A stretch of 64,000 nt of DNA from Coniochaeta sp. PMI_546 (GCA_021432605.1 MU271150.1:186001-250000); one strand, 5' to 3'. Positions 22,143-34,803 are shown, numbered from the stretch's first letter. The notes: generated from the letters alone by a model not told the origin. Numbers and translations: made by a program.

Positions 22143-25100
22143 CGCTCACCGGAGAGTCATGCTTCGCGCCGTGGGAAGCGCAGAAGCTGACCGACCTCCT
22201 CAACAAGCTGGGCCCGGCCAAGGTCTCGGCAGTCCGCGGCGTCTGGGTCTACTTCGCCAGCGTCGATGGCGACCAGGCCTCCGCTCAGGATAAGCTGCGA
22301 CAGCTTCTTCCATTACCACGCGACACGGCAAACATCCCGCTTTCCGTCGACTCGGCTGTCAAGAATACTCGAAAATGCTACGTGTCGCCACGGAACGAAT
22401 CGCCCTGGAGCTCCAAGGCGACCAGTATCGCCCAAGTCTGCGGCTTCGGCGACCAGATTCGTCGGATTGAGCGCGGTCGCGTCGTCGTTCTCGAGTTTGA
22501 CGAGCCCTACGATGCGCCGTTTGATAGCACGCCGTTCTGGAATGTCATTTACGATCGCATGACGGAGAACCTCACCGCGGAGTGGCCGGATCTCAACACA
22601 ATGTTTGGGGAGGGAGAGCCTCGCCCATTGGAGGTGGTCGACATATTTAGCGGGAACAAGACCCCGATTGAGATTCTCGAGGATTACAATAAGAAACATG
22701 GGCTCGCGCTGGACCACTCGGAGATAGAGTACCTCGTGAAGAGGTTCACTGAACTTGGGTACGTAACCCCCGGACCGCTCGGCAGCCTCTGCATCAAGGA
22801 GTCAATTTTCATGATGGACTGTCGCTGATATGTGGATAGCCGCCCGCCACATGATGTTGAGCTCTTCATGTTCGGTCAGGTCAACTCGGAGCACTGCCGC
22901 CATAAGCTGTTCAACGCCAACTGGACAGTAAACGGAGAGGCCAAGGCCAAGAGTCTCTTCGACATGATCCGAAACACCCACAAGGTCACCCCCGACTACA
23001 CCGTCTCTGCGTACAGCGACAACGCTTGCGTCCTGAGCGGCGATGTTGGCAACTTCTGGGCTCCTGATTATTCGACCGGTTCCTGGACTCTTACGAAGGA
23101 GACCGTCCTCCCCCTAGCCAAGGTCGAGACACACAACCACCCTACTGCGATAGCCCCTTTCCCCGGCGCCGCCACCGGATCCGGTGGGGAGCTGCGTGAC
23201 GAGGGATCCGTTGGAAGGGGATCGACACCAAAAGCTGGACTTACTGGTTTCTGGGTATCTGACCTGCTGATACCTAACCACCGCGCTCCATGGGAGCTCG
23301 ATGTCGGGCGCCCAGCGCATTACGCCAGCAGTCTTGACATCATGCTCGAGGCACCGATAGGAAGTGCGCGCTACAACAACGAATTTGGACGGCCGTGTCT
23401 TTCAGGTGTCTTCCGGACACTCCTGACAGCCGAGGACTCTACTAAGTCGGACGAGTGGCGTGGCTATCACAAGCCAATTATGATTGCTGGCGGAGTCGGT
23501 ACTGTCAGGGAAGGCAATGCGCTCAAGCGGGAAGAAGATGTCCATGCCGGTGCCCACCTCATAGTGCTAGGCGGACCGGGAATGCTCATTGGCTTGGGCG
23601 GCGGTGCAGCGTCAAGCAATACCTCCTCAGGATCCACAAGTGCCGATTTGGATTTCGACAGCGTTCAACGTGGTAACCCAGAGCTAGCACGACGGGCACA
23701 GATGGTCATCAACACTTGCGTTGCCTTGGGTCCCGAGAACCCGATTGCTTTCATTCACGATGTTGGCGCCGGCGGCTTGTCTTGTGCTGTGCCAGAGATC
23801 GTGAAGGATGCGGGCTTCGGCGGCAAGTTTGAGCTTCGCCAGGTCGAGAGCGCCGACAGGAGCATGAGCCCACTTCAATTGTGGTGCAACGAGTCGCAGG
23901 AGCGGTATGTGATTCTCATCAACAGCGACGGCATGAACCGTTTCGTCAGCATCTGCCAGAGGGAACGGTGCGGCTTCTCGGATATCGGAACCGTTATTCC
24001 TAAAGAAGTCGAGGGTGTTCCGAAGCTTGTCGTTACAGACAGAAACTCGAAGGAGCATCCCAGACCGATTGACCTCCCTATGGATGTTCTCTTCCCCAAG
24101 GGGGCGAAGATAGAGCGTTCTGATAACTCGAGAAAGCCAACACAGCCGGTCTTTGATACTGCCGTGAGCGTTAAATCGTCGCTAGGCGGCTCACTTAGCG
24201 ATGCCGAGCTTTTCAAGAAGGCAGTCCAGCAGGTGTTCTGGATGCCGTCGGTTGGCTCCAAGTCCTTCCTTATCACTATCGGTGACCGGACAGTGGGCGG
24301 TCTCACCGTCAGAGATCAGATGGTCGGCCCGTGGCAGACACCAGTAGCAGATGTCGCTGTGACAGCTGCCTCCTTCAGCCTCGATGGAGCGAAACGAGGC
24401 GAGGCCATGGCAATGGGTGAGAAGCCCACAATCGCCCTCATTAACCCTGCTGCTTCCGCAAGGATGGCCGTAGCGGAGAGTCTGCTCAACCTCGGAGCTG
24501 CGGACATCATGGGCGGAAAGACCCGTGGAGATCTGCGGCGGGTGAAGCTGTCGGCCAACTGGATGGCAGCGACAAATGTTCCCGGCGAAGGCGCGGCTTT
24601 GTACGAGGCAGTTGAGGCGATCGGGATGGACTTGTGCCCGAAGCTGGGCGTCAGCATCCCCGTCGGCAAAGACTCAATGTCCATGAAGGCTTCGTGGCGC
24701 GAGGGTGATGCTACCAAGACTGTCACCTCTCCCGTCTCCGTTGTTATCTCTGCATTTACTGTCGTGGAGAACATTAGAAGCACATGGACACCGCAGCTTC
24801 GACGGAAAGAGGAAGTTGGAGAGACGGTCTTGATGTTTGTCGACTTGGCCCAGGGCCGCAAGGCCATGGGAGGCTCGGCATTGGCACAGTCGCTTGGAAA
24901 GCTTGGTCATGAAGCGCCCGATGTCCGCGATGTTGACCTTCTGAAGGACTACTTCGATGCACTGGCGCAACTGCACGAGACCAACGTCGTCCTCGCGTAT
25001 CACGATAGGTCTGATGGCGGTCTCCTGACGACCATCGCTGAGATGATGTTTGCAGGCCGATGCGGCGTCGACTTGATGATGGACGATATCTCCAAGTCGG

Positions 25101-26299
25101 GCTCCTTGGCAGACTTGACAGAGGCGCTCTTCAACGAAGAGCTGGGTGCCGTCTTCCAGATTCGGGAGAAGGATCAATCCAACTTCATGCGGTGCTTTGC
25201 GACCTGCGGCCCGCCACCTGGCCTTGTCAAGCGGTGCGGTGTGGTCAAATCGACAAACAAGCAGACACTGACGATCCGCTACGGAAACGCGTCGCCGTTT
25301 GTCACCCTCGACAGGGCTGAGATGCAGCAGTGGTGGACAAAGACATCCTTCGAGATGCAGAAGCTGCGCGACAACCCAACGTGCGCTGAGTCCGAGTACG
25401 CCACCATTCTTGACTCGGAAGACCCCGGTCTTTCCTACAGACTCTCATTCGCCCCTTCGGAGAACATCCTTCCCATCACAGCGTCGATCACAAGCTTCTT
25501 CGGCAGGCGGCCGCGCGTCGCCATCCTGAGAGACCAGGGTGTCAACGGCCACGCCGAGATGGCCTTCGCCTTTGCCGCAGCCGGCTTCGAAGCAGTAGAC
25601 GTCCACTTGTCAGACATCCTCAACGGCCGCAGTCTCGCGGAATTCGTAGGCATGGCCGCCTGCGGCGGCTTCTCCTACGGCGACGTGCTAGGCGCGGGTC
25701 AAGGCTGGGCGAAGTCGATCCTCCTCCACGAGAACTCCCGCCGCGAGTTCGAGACCTACTTCAAGCGGCCTGACACGTTCACCCTCGGCGTCTGCAACGG
25801 CTGCCAGATGCTTGCCAGACTACGGGAACTCATTCCGGGCACAGAGGATTGGCCAGTCTTCGTCGACAACGCAAGCCAGCAGTTCGAGGCGCGCTACAGC
25901 ATGGTCAAGGTGATAGACGACCCGGACCGACCCTCCGTCTTCCTCCACGGGATGAGCGGATCGTCCCTGCCCATCGTCGTGTCTCACGGCGAAGGCAGGG
26001 CTCAGTTCGCCTCGCCCAACTCACTGCAGACCCTGACGGAGACTGGACGTATTCCCATCCGGTACGTCGACAACAGGTTGAAGGTGACGGAGCAGTACCC
26101 GTACAACCCCAACGGCAGCCCCGCCGGTGTGGCTGGTGTCTCGAGCAGGGACGGCAGGGTCCTGGCCATGATGCCTCACCCTGAACGAACTATCATGGCG
26201 GACGTGGCCAGCTATGTCCCGGACCGTGTTCTCGAGGGTTGTGGGGATTTTGGGCCCTGGCTTAGACTGTTTAGGAGTGCACGCCGGTGGGTTGGTTAG
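22130..26299 (+). CDS. ADE6: Phosphoribosylformylglycinamidine synthase (FGAM synthase)
   Basis: Fourth step of de novo purine synthesis: converts FGAR, glutamine and ATP to FGAM (EC 6.3.5.3); cytosolic. Exons 22130-22758 and 22840-26299 (81-bp intron), 1362 residues, matching the large single-chain eukaryotic enzyme. Order: N-terminal PurS-like part, linker, two AIRS-like synthetase halves (for example FGQVNSEHCRHK at the intron junction, VGTVREGNAL, GVSIPVGKDSMSMK, HDRSDGGLLTT) and a C-terminal class I glutaminase. The glutaminase triad is visible: Cys1195 in GVCNGCQM, His1323 and Glu1325 in MPHPERT. The intron splits a Gly codon. A possible upstream ORF overlaps the start. Confidence 0.97.
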
Positions 26300-26850
26300 A
26301 TGTAGGGACCTCGTCGTCCAGGTTGTTGTTGCATCTATCTGCTTTTTTGTACATAGTTAGTACCTAATATGGAGTCTTGCTATTATAACAATATCAAAAT
26401 ATCGAAATAGAATTTTCCATTATCAATTGCCTGAGCTTCGTCCTTTACGTTTAGTGATCTGAAGCAATGGAGACGTCCCATTAACGCCGTCCAATCGGCA
26501 TCGGTGCCAGCTATTTTGAATACTGCAGACCTTTTTCCCAATCGGGCAATTTCCGTCTGGACATCATCAGATGGAGACATTCGGATGCGATTTTCGCATG
26601 CAGACTGAAAACATAATCGAGGACTTACTAATGACCGTGTAACGAAATATTACGATAGTCTCAAATCTATAAAGGCCGGTCGCGCACAGGAGGATGGACA
26701 GCAGAGAGCGGGCAGTCACCCAATCACTCATCAATAGTGCAATACTAGACTCTGACGAACCAATCCAGCCGGATCGGAGGATCGTCACGACCAGGTTCCA
26801 AGACTGAGTTAGGAAACCCCAAGACCATAAACATTAGAGTGAACAAGAAA
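26300..26850. other. Intergenic, no recognised feature
   Basis: Holds the AT-rich 3' end of the FGAM synthase transcript (26340-26420) and the promoter of the NmrA-like gene. No coding signal seen. Confidence 0.45.
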
Positions 26851-27771
26851 ATGACCACCCCATTCAAATCCATCCTCCTGGTAGGAGCAGGCGGCTCGAT
26901 CGGTTCCGTCGTCCTGTCCGCCCTCCTCGCCGAGCCCTCCTTCACCGTCACAGTCCTGCAACGCGCCTCGTCCAAATCGCGTCTCCCGCCTGGCCTCAAC
27001 ATAATCACCGTGTCCGACACCTACCCGACCTCCGAGCTCGTGCCTGCTTTCAGAGGCCAGGACGCCATCATCAACTGCATGGCGACGTTCAGCGTGACGG
27101 ACCAGTACCGCATCATCGACGCCGCCATCGCGGCCGGCGTGCGGCGGTACTCCCCCTCCGAGTACGGGCTGAACAACATGCGGCCCGAGGCGCAGGCGCT
27201 GAGCACCGTGTTTGCGGAGAAGGGAGCGGTGCAGGCGTACCTCCGGCAGAAGGGCGAGGAGGGTAAGATCGAGTGGATGAGTATCTCATGCGGTATGTGG
27301 GTTGCGTGGTCCATTCCGCATTCGTTCATGGGGCTCGATGTGAGAGGGAGGAAGATGGAGATTCTGGACGATGGGGAGGGGAGGGTGAGTTGCACGACCG
27401 AGGAGAACACCGCGCTTGCTGTTGTCAGGGCTTTGACGGTTGCGACGGAGGAGACGAAGAATCGGAATGTGTTTCTGCAGGACTTTTCGGTGAGCCAGAA
27501 CGAGCTGCTGGCTGAAGTGGAACGGCAGACTGGGAGCAAGTTTGAGGTCAACCGCGTTGACAGCCGCAAGCTGATAGACGAGAAGATTGCGGAGTTCAAG
27601 GCTGGGAACAAGTTTGCTCAGTATCCGCTGATCAACATTGGGTTCATGGCTGGGCGGTATGGTGGCTTCTTGGAAAAGGAAGGGGAGATCCTGAACGAGA
27701 AGCTAGGGTTAAAGAAGGCCACACTCGCAGAAGAGGTTGCGGCTGGTCTTGCTCGACTGGCAGACCAATAA
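26851..27771 (+). CDS. NmrA-like / isoflavone-reductase-type NAD(P)-binding protein
   Basis: Single-exon gene, 306 residues, of the atypical short-chain dehydrogenase (NmrA/PCBER/isoflavone reductase) class. The dinucleotide motif GAGGSIGS is at residues ~14-21 (GxxGxxG), with a Rossmann fold continuing through QDAIINCMATFSV and a family block RRYSPSEYGLNN in the position of the catalytic or cofactor region. The C-terminal half (TEENTALAVVRALT and so on) matches the substrate-domain layout of fungal relatives. The ATG at 26851 is preferred over a GTG four codons upstream. The real substrate, or a purely regulatory redox-sensing role as for NmrA, cannot be told from sequence. Confidence 0.88.
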   Translation: MTTPFKSILLVGAGGSIGSVVLSALLAEPSFTVTVLQRASSKSRLPPGLNIITVSDTYPTSELVPAFRGQDAIINCMATFSVTDQYRIIDAAIAAGVRRYSPSEYGLNNMRPEAQALSTVFAEKGAVQAYLRQKGEEGKIEWMSISCGMWVAWSIPHSFMGLDVRGRKMEILDDGEGRVSCTTEENTALAVVRALTVATEETKNRNVFLQDFSVSQNELLAEVERQTGSKFEVNRVDSRKLIDEKIAEFKAGNKFAQYPLINIGFMAGRYGGFLEKEGEILNEKLGLKKATLAEEVAAGLARLADQ

Positions 27772-28887
27772 GTCTGTGTACTTATCGCAAGAGGCTTTGA
27801 TCGAGGGACATAGATGGAAAAATCACAGTGATAAGAGACAGTCCACGTCGAAGAACAATAAGAAGCTGTCCTCACATTATTAACCACGTCTGTCTTCTCC
27901 AATGACCTGGTGTACGGGCTTCCTGGTCCGTTTACCCCTTGTTGCTTCTGTTCCAACTCGTAAATTGAAGTGTGCATATATGACGGCTCATGGAAAAATC
28001 GTGTCGACACCTAAGAGCTATTCTTGAAGCGGGCATAGAGTCTTTGACAACCACAGTCGTGTTAGGTAGGATATGACTGACGCCTCGGCACCCGCAAGCC
28101 CAGCAGCTATCATGCGGCATAGAATGAGAGATCGTTACATGATAGAGCAGGCCAGGCTTGTGCTAACCTAGTAAATCCACTAGGTCAAAGGGACGTTCCC
28201 GCTGTCCACTCTTTGCAAGCATGGTGATGCGCAGGCCAATTTCTTTGGTTTGCACGTGACATTGATGGCTGTACTACCAGCTAGACGTCTAGTCGTCACG
28301 TCTGACACAGCGCCTGGCGTCGACCATCCAAAATATCAGCCATTTCCCAGCCTGATAATTTTTCGACTAAAGAGAAATCGATAGTCTCCCGAAAGTGAGG
28401 ACTAAGAGCAACAAGGAAATGGACGACCCAGTGAGACAGAGAGACGAGTCTGACCAGAGAGTACAAGTGATGCGGCCGAGCAGACATAACTGACGATGCG
28501 CTTGAAACTCCAATCCTCTGGGAATGCAAGTACGATTGCATCGCTCGAATGGACAGCCGTGTTCCCAGCTATCTCGACTGGGTGATTTAGGTGTGCGATA
28601 TATCGAGGCAGGTGTGGATATGCATGGGGGTGAGGAAGGGTGGTAGGTCGGGGTCGAGGACGCTCTCCGCGCTGATTGGTTCAAACCAGCAGGACATGTG
28701 TGGCCTACCCAACATATAAAAGCCATACCCGTCCCTCTCACCCCCATTTCCATATTCCTCCCTCTTCATCTATCAATATCCCAATTCCATCAGAGCACTC
28801 CACAAACCATCACTGCACTGTCCAAGGCACTGGATTCCACCTATATCGAGTGCCTGTCACCACTTGGGAACAGTTTTAGACTCCATA
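27772..28887. other. Intergenic, promoter of the next gene
   Basis: No gene recognised; minus-strand frames at 28296-28753 lack motifs. The final 170 bp carry a TATA box and a pyrimidine-rich leader. Confidence 0.4.
28715..28721 (+). promoter_or_regulatory. TATA box of the orphan gene at 28888
   Basis: TATAAAA lies 167 bp before the ATG at 28888 and is followed by a C/T-rich tract typical of fungal transcription start regions. Confidence 0.5.
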
Positions 28888-29763
28888 ATGGCCTCCTCGC
28901 CTGCCCACCACTTTGGTGCACCGTACTATGGTGCCCACCATGGCCATCGTGCGTATGAGGAGCGTCGCCAACCCACAGCCTCTGGATTTGGCCCAGACAT
29001 GCCGTACTACTATACGGATGTCCTTCCCGTGTATTTCCTATCTTCTTCTGCACCCGTCACTGGCCCACGTGACGTGCGTCCCAACACTGGAAGGGTACGC
29101 AGGCATAGGCCATCCACGACCCATAATCAACGAATGCATGACATCCCAATGCTGCAAGGGGCACCCAGAACCAGGCATACGACACCTCATCGTCGCTCGC
29201 CTCGCCAGCTGTGGTTCGTTCCTGAACCTCCTGCTTGGGGTTCACATACAGTAGAGAAGCAAGCGACAACATCAGCAATTGAGAAGAGCGTCAATCACCT
29301 TCCTCAGTCACCATTGATTGATGGAAAACATCGCGTCGTCAATCCGGACTGGACCCAACTTGCATCGGCGCCCCGGTCACAGTCCGGCGGCAGTTCCGGT
29401 GCTGCATTGGACCGAGGTTTACCATCCCCGCCACCAACACCTAGAATCTCCCGCTTGAGAACTCCGGATATCATGCCAGTGGATTGTTCCAAGGAATTCT
29501 GTGGTTGTTGCCAGAGGATTGACCAACAGCTTGACAGTAGGTGGAAGATGGAGTTGCAGTGTAAGTCGAGATGTCGTCTGGATCCTTGCATCTCATTGGT
29601 CACCAGAATCTAGGTAGATGACTAAGACATGCTGACTCATCCAGGCCAAGCTGCGCTGGAACACATCGAGGCCTCGCGGCTGCATGCCCAAGGACGCTCG
29701 CTTGAACCGTTAGCAGAGCCTTTGAAGCATGTTGGTGGCAAGAAGGTCCGTTTTGATATGTGA
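28888..29763 (+). CDS. Orphan Pro/Arg/His-rich protein
   Basis: Exons 28888-29560 and 29645-29763 (84-bp intron, GTAAGT donor, CCAG acceptor), 263 residues. No signal peptide or membrane segment. The N-terminus is rich in His, Tyr and Gly (SSPAHHFGAPYYGAHHGHRAY), the middle is basic and disordered with a PPPTPR block, and the C-terminal third is more ordered: CSKEFCGCCQRIDQQLDS, then WKMELQCQAALEHIEASRL, with helical character. The splice was chosen because exon 2 continues as a coherent helix and stops cleanly. I do not recognise the family. A TATA box and pyrimidine leader upstream support a real gene. Confidence 0.65.
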
Positions 29764-32066
29764 GGAGATACGGTAGTTTCTGAGCCTTGAATCGTTTTGA
29801 TCTCCGCCGTGCTTCATATGGAGGATTGCAGTTTTGGGTTGGAGGCGTTGGGAGGCGTTGGGAGGCGTGCTTCTTTTTCCGATCGTGAAATGAATTGACT
29901 GATTGTATTGTGAGGTGCAAAGTGATATATTGAGACTTTTGCAACTTTGACAGGCTGGTTCTTCCTGATGTCAAATGTGCAGCCGCGAGCGCAGGTGTTG
30001 ACGATGTCGATGTTGGCGATTCCCTCGACAGGAGCGCAGAAAGAAGCGCGGGTTTAGGCAGCAGGGCGGTGGTCCGAGCTCTTCCCCCACTAGCTGTCGG
30101 CCTACACTACACCAAAACGACATGGACCATGTCGAAGCCACACCAAATCGGGAGAGCTTGCACATTTTCCTGCAACAGATGCCGTTGATTAGTCCAACTT
30201 TATAATGAGGCGCATCAGCGACAAAATCACAGCAGTCGCATCTCTATTGGGAGACTACATGACCTACAAAGGGCATCCCTCTACCCTAGTGTGTTAGCAA
30301 CACATCAGAACAAGTACCGACCCTGTCCGTTGGGCTGAAGAGACGCATTTTGAGAAAGCTGCAGTACCGTCCGTAGAGTCTCCGCTCCCGGCTGTCGAGC
30401 CTAGTTCCTCCTACAGAGACCTAGAATCACTGACCACTGGGGACACTGGGAACAGCCCATGATCAAAGATCATTCTACGACACATCATCCAGGGTTGAGA
30501 TGAGCAATGTCGTAGTCAGAGTTCGCGTGAAGGGATGACCCTTCACCGTACTTGATGAGGAGACGCCCTTGGATGTACCTGCATGGGGATACCGAGTTGA
30601 GGATGGTGGCCCCTTGATATTGTCCGATGCGTACTTTGTAGTGTTTCTCGAGTATGCTACTTACGAAAAGTCACCTTACCTCAACCTCGATGGAATAGGC
30701 AACGAGCCAGATGGCGTTGGATCTGGAGATACGATGTCTCCAGATCAGGCAAAATAAGCACCTCTAACCGCGAAGCAAACCTCCGAAGACAAAATCCCAA
30801 GGGCAAAAAACAACCCCAAGGCCGATGACGACGTAACCAGCTATCGCGCAGCCATGGTGCACCAGGATAAACCGCAGAAGTTTGAACATCCGAGTGGTAG
30901 ATGGCAACAGAAACGAGTTGACCCTGGGGTGCTCGTAGAGCCATTCTATGGCCCTCAGTCTTCTGAGCCCCCCGTTGGCTCCAAGTTAGGCAAATATCTC
31001 ATCAACACATTCAAAGCCACACTGTCCGACAATTCAGCTTCACTCCATGGAACTTTTCCTTCTACCATGACCCTGAAGAGAATTATGAGGACAGATATCG
31101 TGGTTTCGCATCACGACTTGCAAACTTTCGGGGAAGTTCACTACGATACTGCTGAGGGAGATGAAGGTTACGAGCTTCTCCCGCACCCACCACGGTTGTG
31201 TGAAACTCAGAACTCTATCTCGGCGGTTAGTTGCATCAGCGGCTCTACCGTAAGCTCAAGGTCTTGACGATAATCTGGAAGAATCATGAACTGCGTGTAA
31301 CCATCTAGGGGCAGTCGTCGCTGGGAAAATATTGCCCCGGCTGTTCAGCCCACAACTACTATACGCAAGTATCAACAACGAAGTCAGGCAGGTCACTGAC
31401 ACATTTCAAAGCTATAACCACGATGTTAAGGGGTACGCGATATCTTATGACGACCCCCAAGGTGGACTTAATAGCTACGTTTTGCTTCGATTATACGAAG
31501 CCTACCATGCCATCGACCTGTAGGTCGCAGATGCCGCAAGAATCAGCTGACAGAGTGACAGTTAGGCGTATGCAAGGGGTAGCGGCAGCGACTCATGGCG
31601 GCCACCATTCAACCGAGCAGCCGGTACTAATCCACCCGTTGCACGTGCAACACATATTTTGACTTGATGTGATCAGGTATATTCACAGTTACGATGTGTT
31701 TTTGCAAAAGGTCGAGTGCCTGGAGATGGGGTTCGTTGCCAAGGATCCATTTCCGGGGTACATGAACCTCTAAAGTCGAAACAAGCCGCCGCCATTGAAC
31801 AGGAGGAGAGTTGTGCGAATATTCAAAAATGTTATCTGTATATCGTCACTCCGTCAGCTTTCCGAAGATGGCAATATGTGCGACTATTGCGTGCTGGGAT
31901 GCTGTGCCGCTGAACAACTACAAGGATGATATCCAAACCCCCACCCGGAACACCACAGCTACATCATCCACAACGATACGACCCAGCAGCCAAAAAAGGC
32001 AGCTCTAATCGAGAACATTAAATATGGAATATTCCACTCATTCTTCACCTGCTCTTCGCACTCCAA
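29764..32066. other. 2.3-kb region with broken coding-like fragments
   Basis: No intact gene could be built. Plus-strand frames at 30854-31267, 31332-31523 and about 31675-31770 have amino-acid composition like real protein (for example RQVTDTFQSYNHDVKGYAISY) but lie in different frames without consistent splice sites, so a decayed gene is possible. I cannot name the family. Confidence 0.35.
29841..29868. repeat. Short tandem repeat, 10-bp unit
   Basis: The unit GGAGGCGTTG is repeated about 2.8 times just downstream of the orphan gene. A simple minisatellite. Confidence 0.75.
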
Positions 32067-33276
32067 ATGCTTACCACGATGGCGCCCCTTGAGCCAGCAG
32101 CAGATGCCATCGTGAAGAAGGTCTTAGAGCAGTTGTCAAGAACACCATATGCTTGCTCTTCACTCTCTCAGCTAAGCACCAGGCCAGGTAACTATGTTTA
32201 TCGCGGCATGCTACTTCAGCCTACCCTAGGAAGCAACTCAGCAGAGACTGTTATAATCAAGCATACCACCAATCCGGATACTCCATATCAAGGCTTCGAG
32301 AAGTCATTACTCAACTCGCTCGCCAAAATTTCGCCTGTCACCGCTTCGAGCGCCGTGATCCAGACACCCCGTCTGTATCTCTTCAGTCAAGAGACCAACA
32401 TCCAGGTTCTGGAAGACTTCACCAACACCGACAGCCTCAGGGCGTTTTTATTCTCGCCCGCAACCGACCTTTCTCTCCCTCAAAGCAGTCCGGCAGCCAT
32501 TGGACGGAGCCTAGGGCTCTGGCTTCGGTCCTTCCATACGTGGGCTTCGGCCCCCGAGCAAAGTCCTCTACAGGAGCAAATGTGGCAGCATGACCCGATG
32601 CGGAAAGTAAAGTATGACTACACTTATGGCAGCTTCGTCGAGGTATTGGGGCACTACCCCGAGCTCCTGCGGGATCACGAGAATGCCTTGACATCTGTCC
32701 AGGATGCTATAGCAAAAGAGCTCGACAAGCCATCAACCGAGCGCGACGAAGGTTGGGGGATTATACACGGAGACTTCTGGTCTGGAAAGTAAGTGGTGTC
32801 CATCAACTATCCTCTCACTGTGGTTGAGGTTCTGACCAGTCGTGAACGTTAGTATTCTCCTTCCAACCACTATCTGGCATTCGCCAAAGCCATCAGATTT
32901 GCCAGACAAGATCTTCACCATCGACTGGGAATTTGCCCAGTTTGGCCACCGATCGTATGATCTAGGCCAGATTGTGGGTGACCTCTTCGAGAGAAAGATG
33001 TACAACAAGCTTGACACTGCCCTTGATGCGATGAAAGGAGTCATCGCCGGCTACGGCGAGTTGACAGAGGACATGGCTTTCCGTACCGCCATCTACGTGG
33101 GAGTGCATCTGATAAGCTGGTATAACAGACGTCCCCGCAAAGGTCCACGGGTGGCTTCTACGGAGGCGATCGTAGCTGGGTTAACGGTTGGAAGAGATTT
33201 TGTCGTCAAAGGCTGGGAGAGGGACAGGCTGTTCTTTGAGAGTAGCGTCCTTGCTTCTTTGTTCCCTGCGCGATAG
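32067..33276 (+). CDS. Aminoglycoside-phosphotransferase-fold small-molecule kinase
   Basis: APH/choline-kinase fold (PF01636 type), 381 residues, exons 32067-32788 and 32853-33276 (64-bp intron). The catalytic loop is HGDFWSGNILL with Asp236 and Asn241, the Asn codon being split by the intron; the metal-binding DxD-like motif is IDWEFAQFG with Asp265. The N-lobe has a Lys in ETVIIKHTT as ATP-binding candidate. Fungal genomes hold many such kinases and the natural substrate is usually unknown; this need not be an antibiotic-resistance gene. The ATG at 32067 is used; the Met four codons on is an alternative. Confidence 0.87.
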
Positions 33277-33909
33277 CTTGTTTCGCAAAGCTACCGACGA
33301 GATGGTTGGCTGGGTGCTAGTGCAGGGTTCATCCTGGCTGCGAACGCTGGCCGGAAGATCGATCGAGAGGTTAATTAGACTCATGATGGCGAGCACAGGC
33401 GATGCACACCCACGTGTACCAGTGGTGATATTCTTCGCGGGCGTGGAATGGTAAGACTCCAAGCTGCCATGAGTCTTTGGGGTGGTTTCCATCATAAAGC
33501 GGGTCAATCAGTGAGAGGGATCACGAATGTGGCAGTGCTTCTCTTGTGGAGGATCCGCTGCGGCCCCCAAATAGGATCTGACAGGGCTGAATCAAGGGGT
33601 TGCAAAGGACCAATTGCAGCCACCGATCCTACCCAGCTAAGAGATCCTTCAGGGATAATCATAGCCTTCCTGAAACGAGATCCATCGCACTCGGCTGATC
33701 TGAGCTGGTTTGACAGGGGAACACAGTGAACAGTGGTGGGCCAGCGTAGCAATACGCTATCTGCGTATTGTTACGCAAATCCGTCATGTCAATCCTTCGA
33801 GCACCACCTCGTTTATGTTCCTTTCGGCCCTCATCACCTTTCGAAGTTGCACCTCAAGCGACTCTCGCCAGCGCCAGGTCTGTCTGGCAGTGAGGTCGGA
33901 ACTGCCAGG
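33277..33909. other. Intergenic, no recognised feature
   Basis: No coding signal. The frame of the next gene extends upstream to a GTG at 33733, but the first ATG is at 33910, so this part is read as leader. Confidence 0.4.
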
Positions 33910-34803
33910 ATGGCGCAACAGAATCACAATGCCAGCACCGTCTCGCCGGCGCTGGCAAATAGCTATGGCTTGGAGGTTCGCGCAAGCGAGTACCAACAGC
34001 AACCTTCACCACAACTCAGATACGACGACGGCGCATCAGCTCCTCAAACCGTCAACCAGCATTTCCCTCCCCAAACGAACGAGAAGCCAATCGAGTACGC
34101 GCCTTATCAAGCGCCAGAGACTCTGGCAAAGACCGACCCGGGCGGATCGCCTCGAAGAAAGACAATACTCGGCCTCTCGGCCACGCTGTTCTGGGTCGTT
34201 GCTGGCCTGGTCATCCTCGTAGTCTTGGGCATTGCTCTCGGCGCAGGTCTAGGCGTCGGACTGAGCAACAGCAATCGGCAAAACCAGAACGGGCAGAGCT
34301 CATCAACATCAATACCGACATCAAGCCCAACCAGCCAAGACCAGACAACATCACCAATACCAACCTCATCACCTCCGTCTGCGACGACTTCTTCAACATC
34401 AACATCAACTAGCTCGGCGCCCGTCACAAAAGGCACCGTCGGCCTGGCGGCCAACAGCTGCAACTTCACGACCCCCAAGACCTTCTACATCGACAACACC
34501 GGTTTCACCGAGTACTGCTTCACCGATTGGCCCAACCATGAAGAGTCTTTCGACGGAAAAGGCAACGTGACGGACCTGACGCGCACGACCGTCTACACGT
34601 TCGAGTCGTGCATGCAGGCGTGCCTCGATTATAACAACAATCTGGACACGGGAGGGACGCGGTGCACCGCCGTCACGTACAACGCGAATCTGACGAGCAT
34701 CATTGCCATCGGGCGGCAGGGGGGAAACTGCTTCTTGAAGGACAAGCGGGGTATTAACCAGCAGGGAAGCGCCGAGTCCGCGTGTGCTGCGCTGGCGAAT
34801 TGA
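33910..34803 (+). CDS. Single-pass surface protein with PAN/apple-like ectodomain
   Basis: Single exon, 297 residues. Layout: ~80-residue Gln/Pro/Ser-rich cytoplasmic tail, basic stop (GSPRRK), one transmembrane helix at about 85-118 (LFWVVAGLVILVVLGIALGA), a Ser/Thr-rich stretch likely O-glycosylated (SSSTSIPTSSPTS and on), then a cysteine-bearing C-terminal domain. Six or so cysteines with the pattern SCNF, EYCFTDW, FESCMQACLDYN, RCTAVTY, NCFLKD and SACAAL fit a PAN/apple-like fold, as in many fungal plasma-membrane proteins of similar build. A role in cell-wall or ligand sensing is inference. Topology would be N-in, C-out. Confidence 0.75.
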   Translation: MAQQNHNASTVSPALANSYGLEVRASEYQQQPSPQLRYDDGASAPQTVNQHFPPQTNEKPIEYAPYQAPETLAKTDPGGSPRRKTILGLSATLFWVVAGLVILVVLGIALGAGLGVGLSNSNRQNQNGQSSSTSIPTSSPTSQDQTTSPIPTSSPPSATTSSTSTSTSSAPVTKGTVGLAANSCNFTTPKTFYIDNTGFTEYCFTDWPNHEESFDGKGNVTDLTRTTVYTFESCMQACLDYNNNLDTGGTRCTAVTYNANLTSIIAIGRQGGNCFLKDKRGINQQGSAESACAALAN

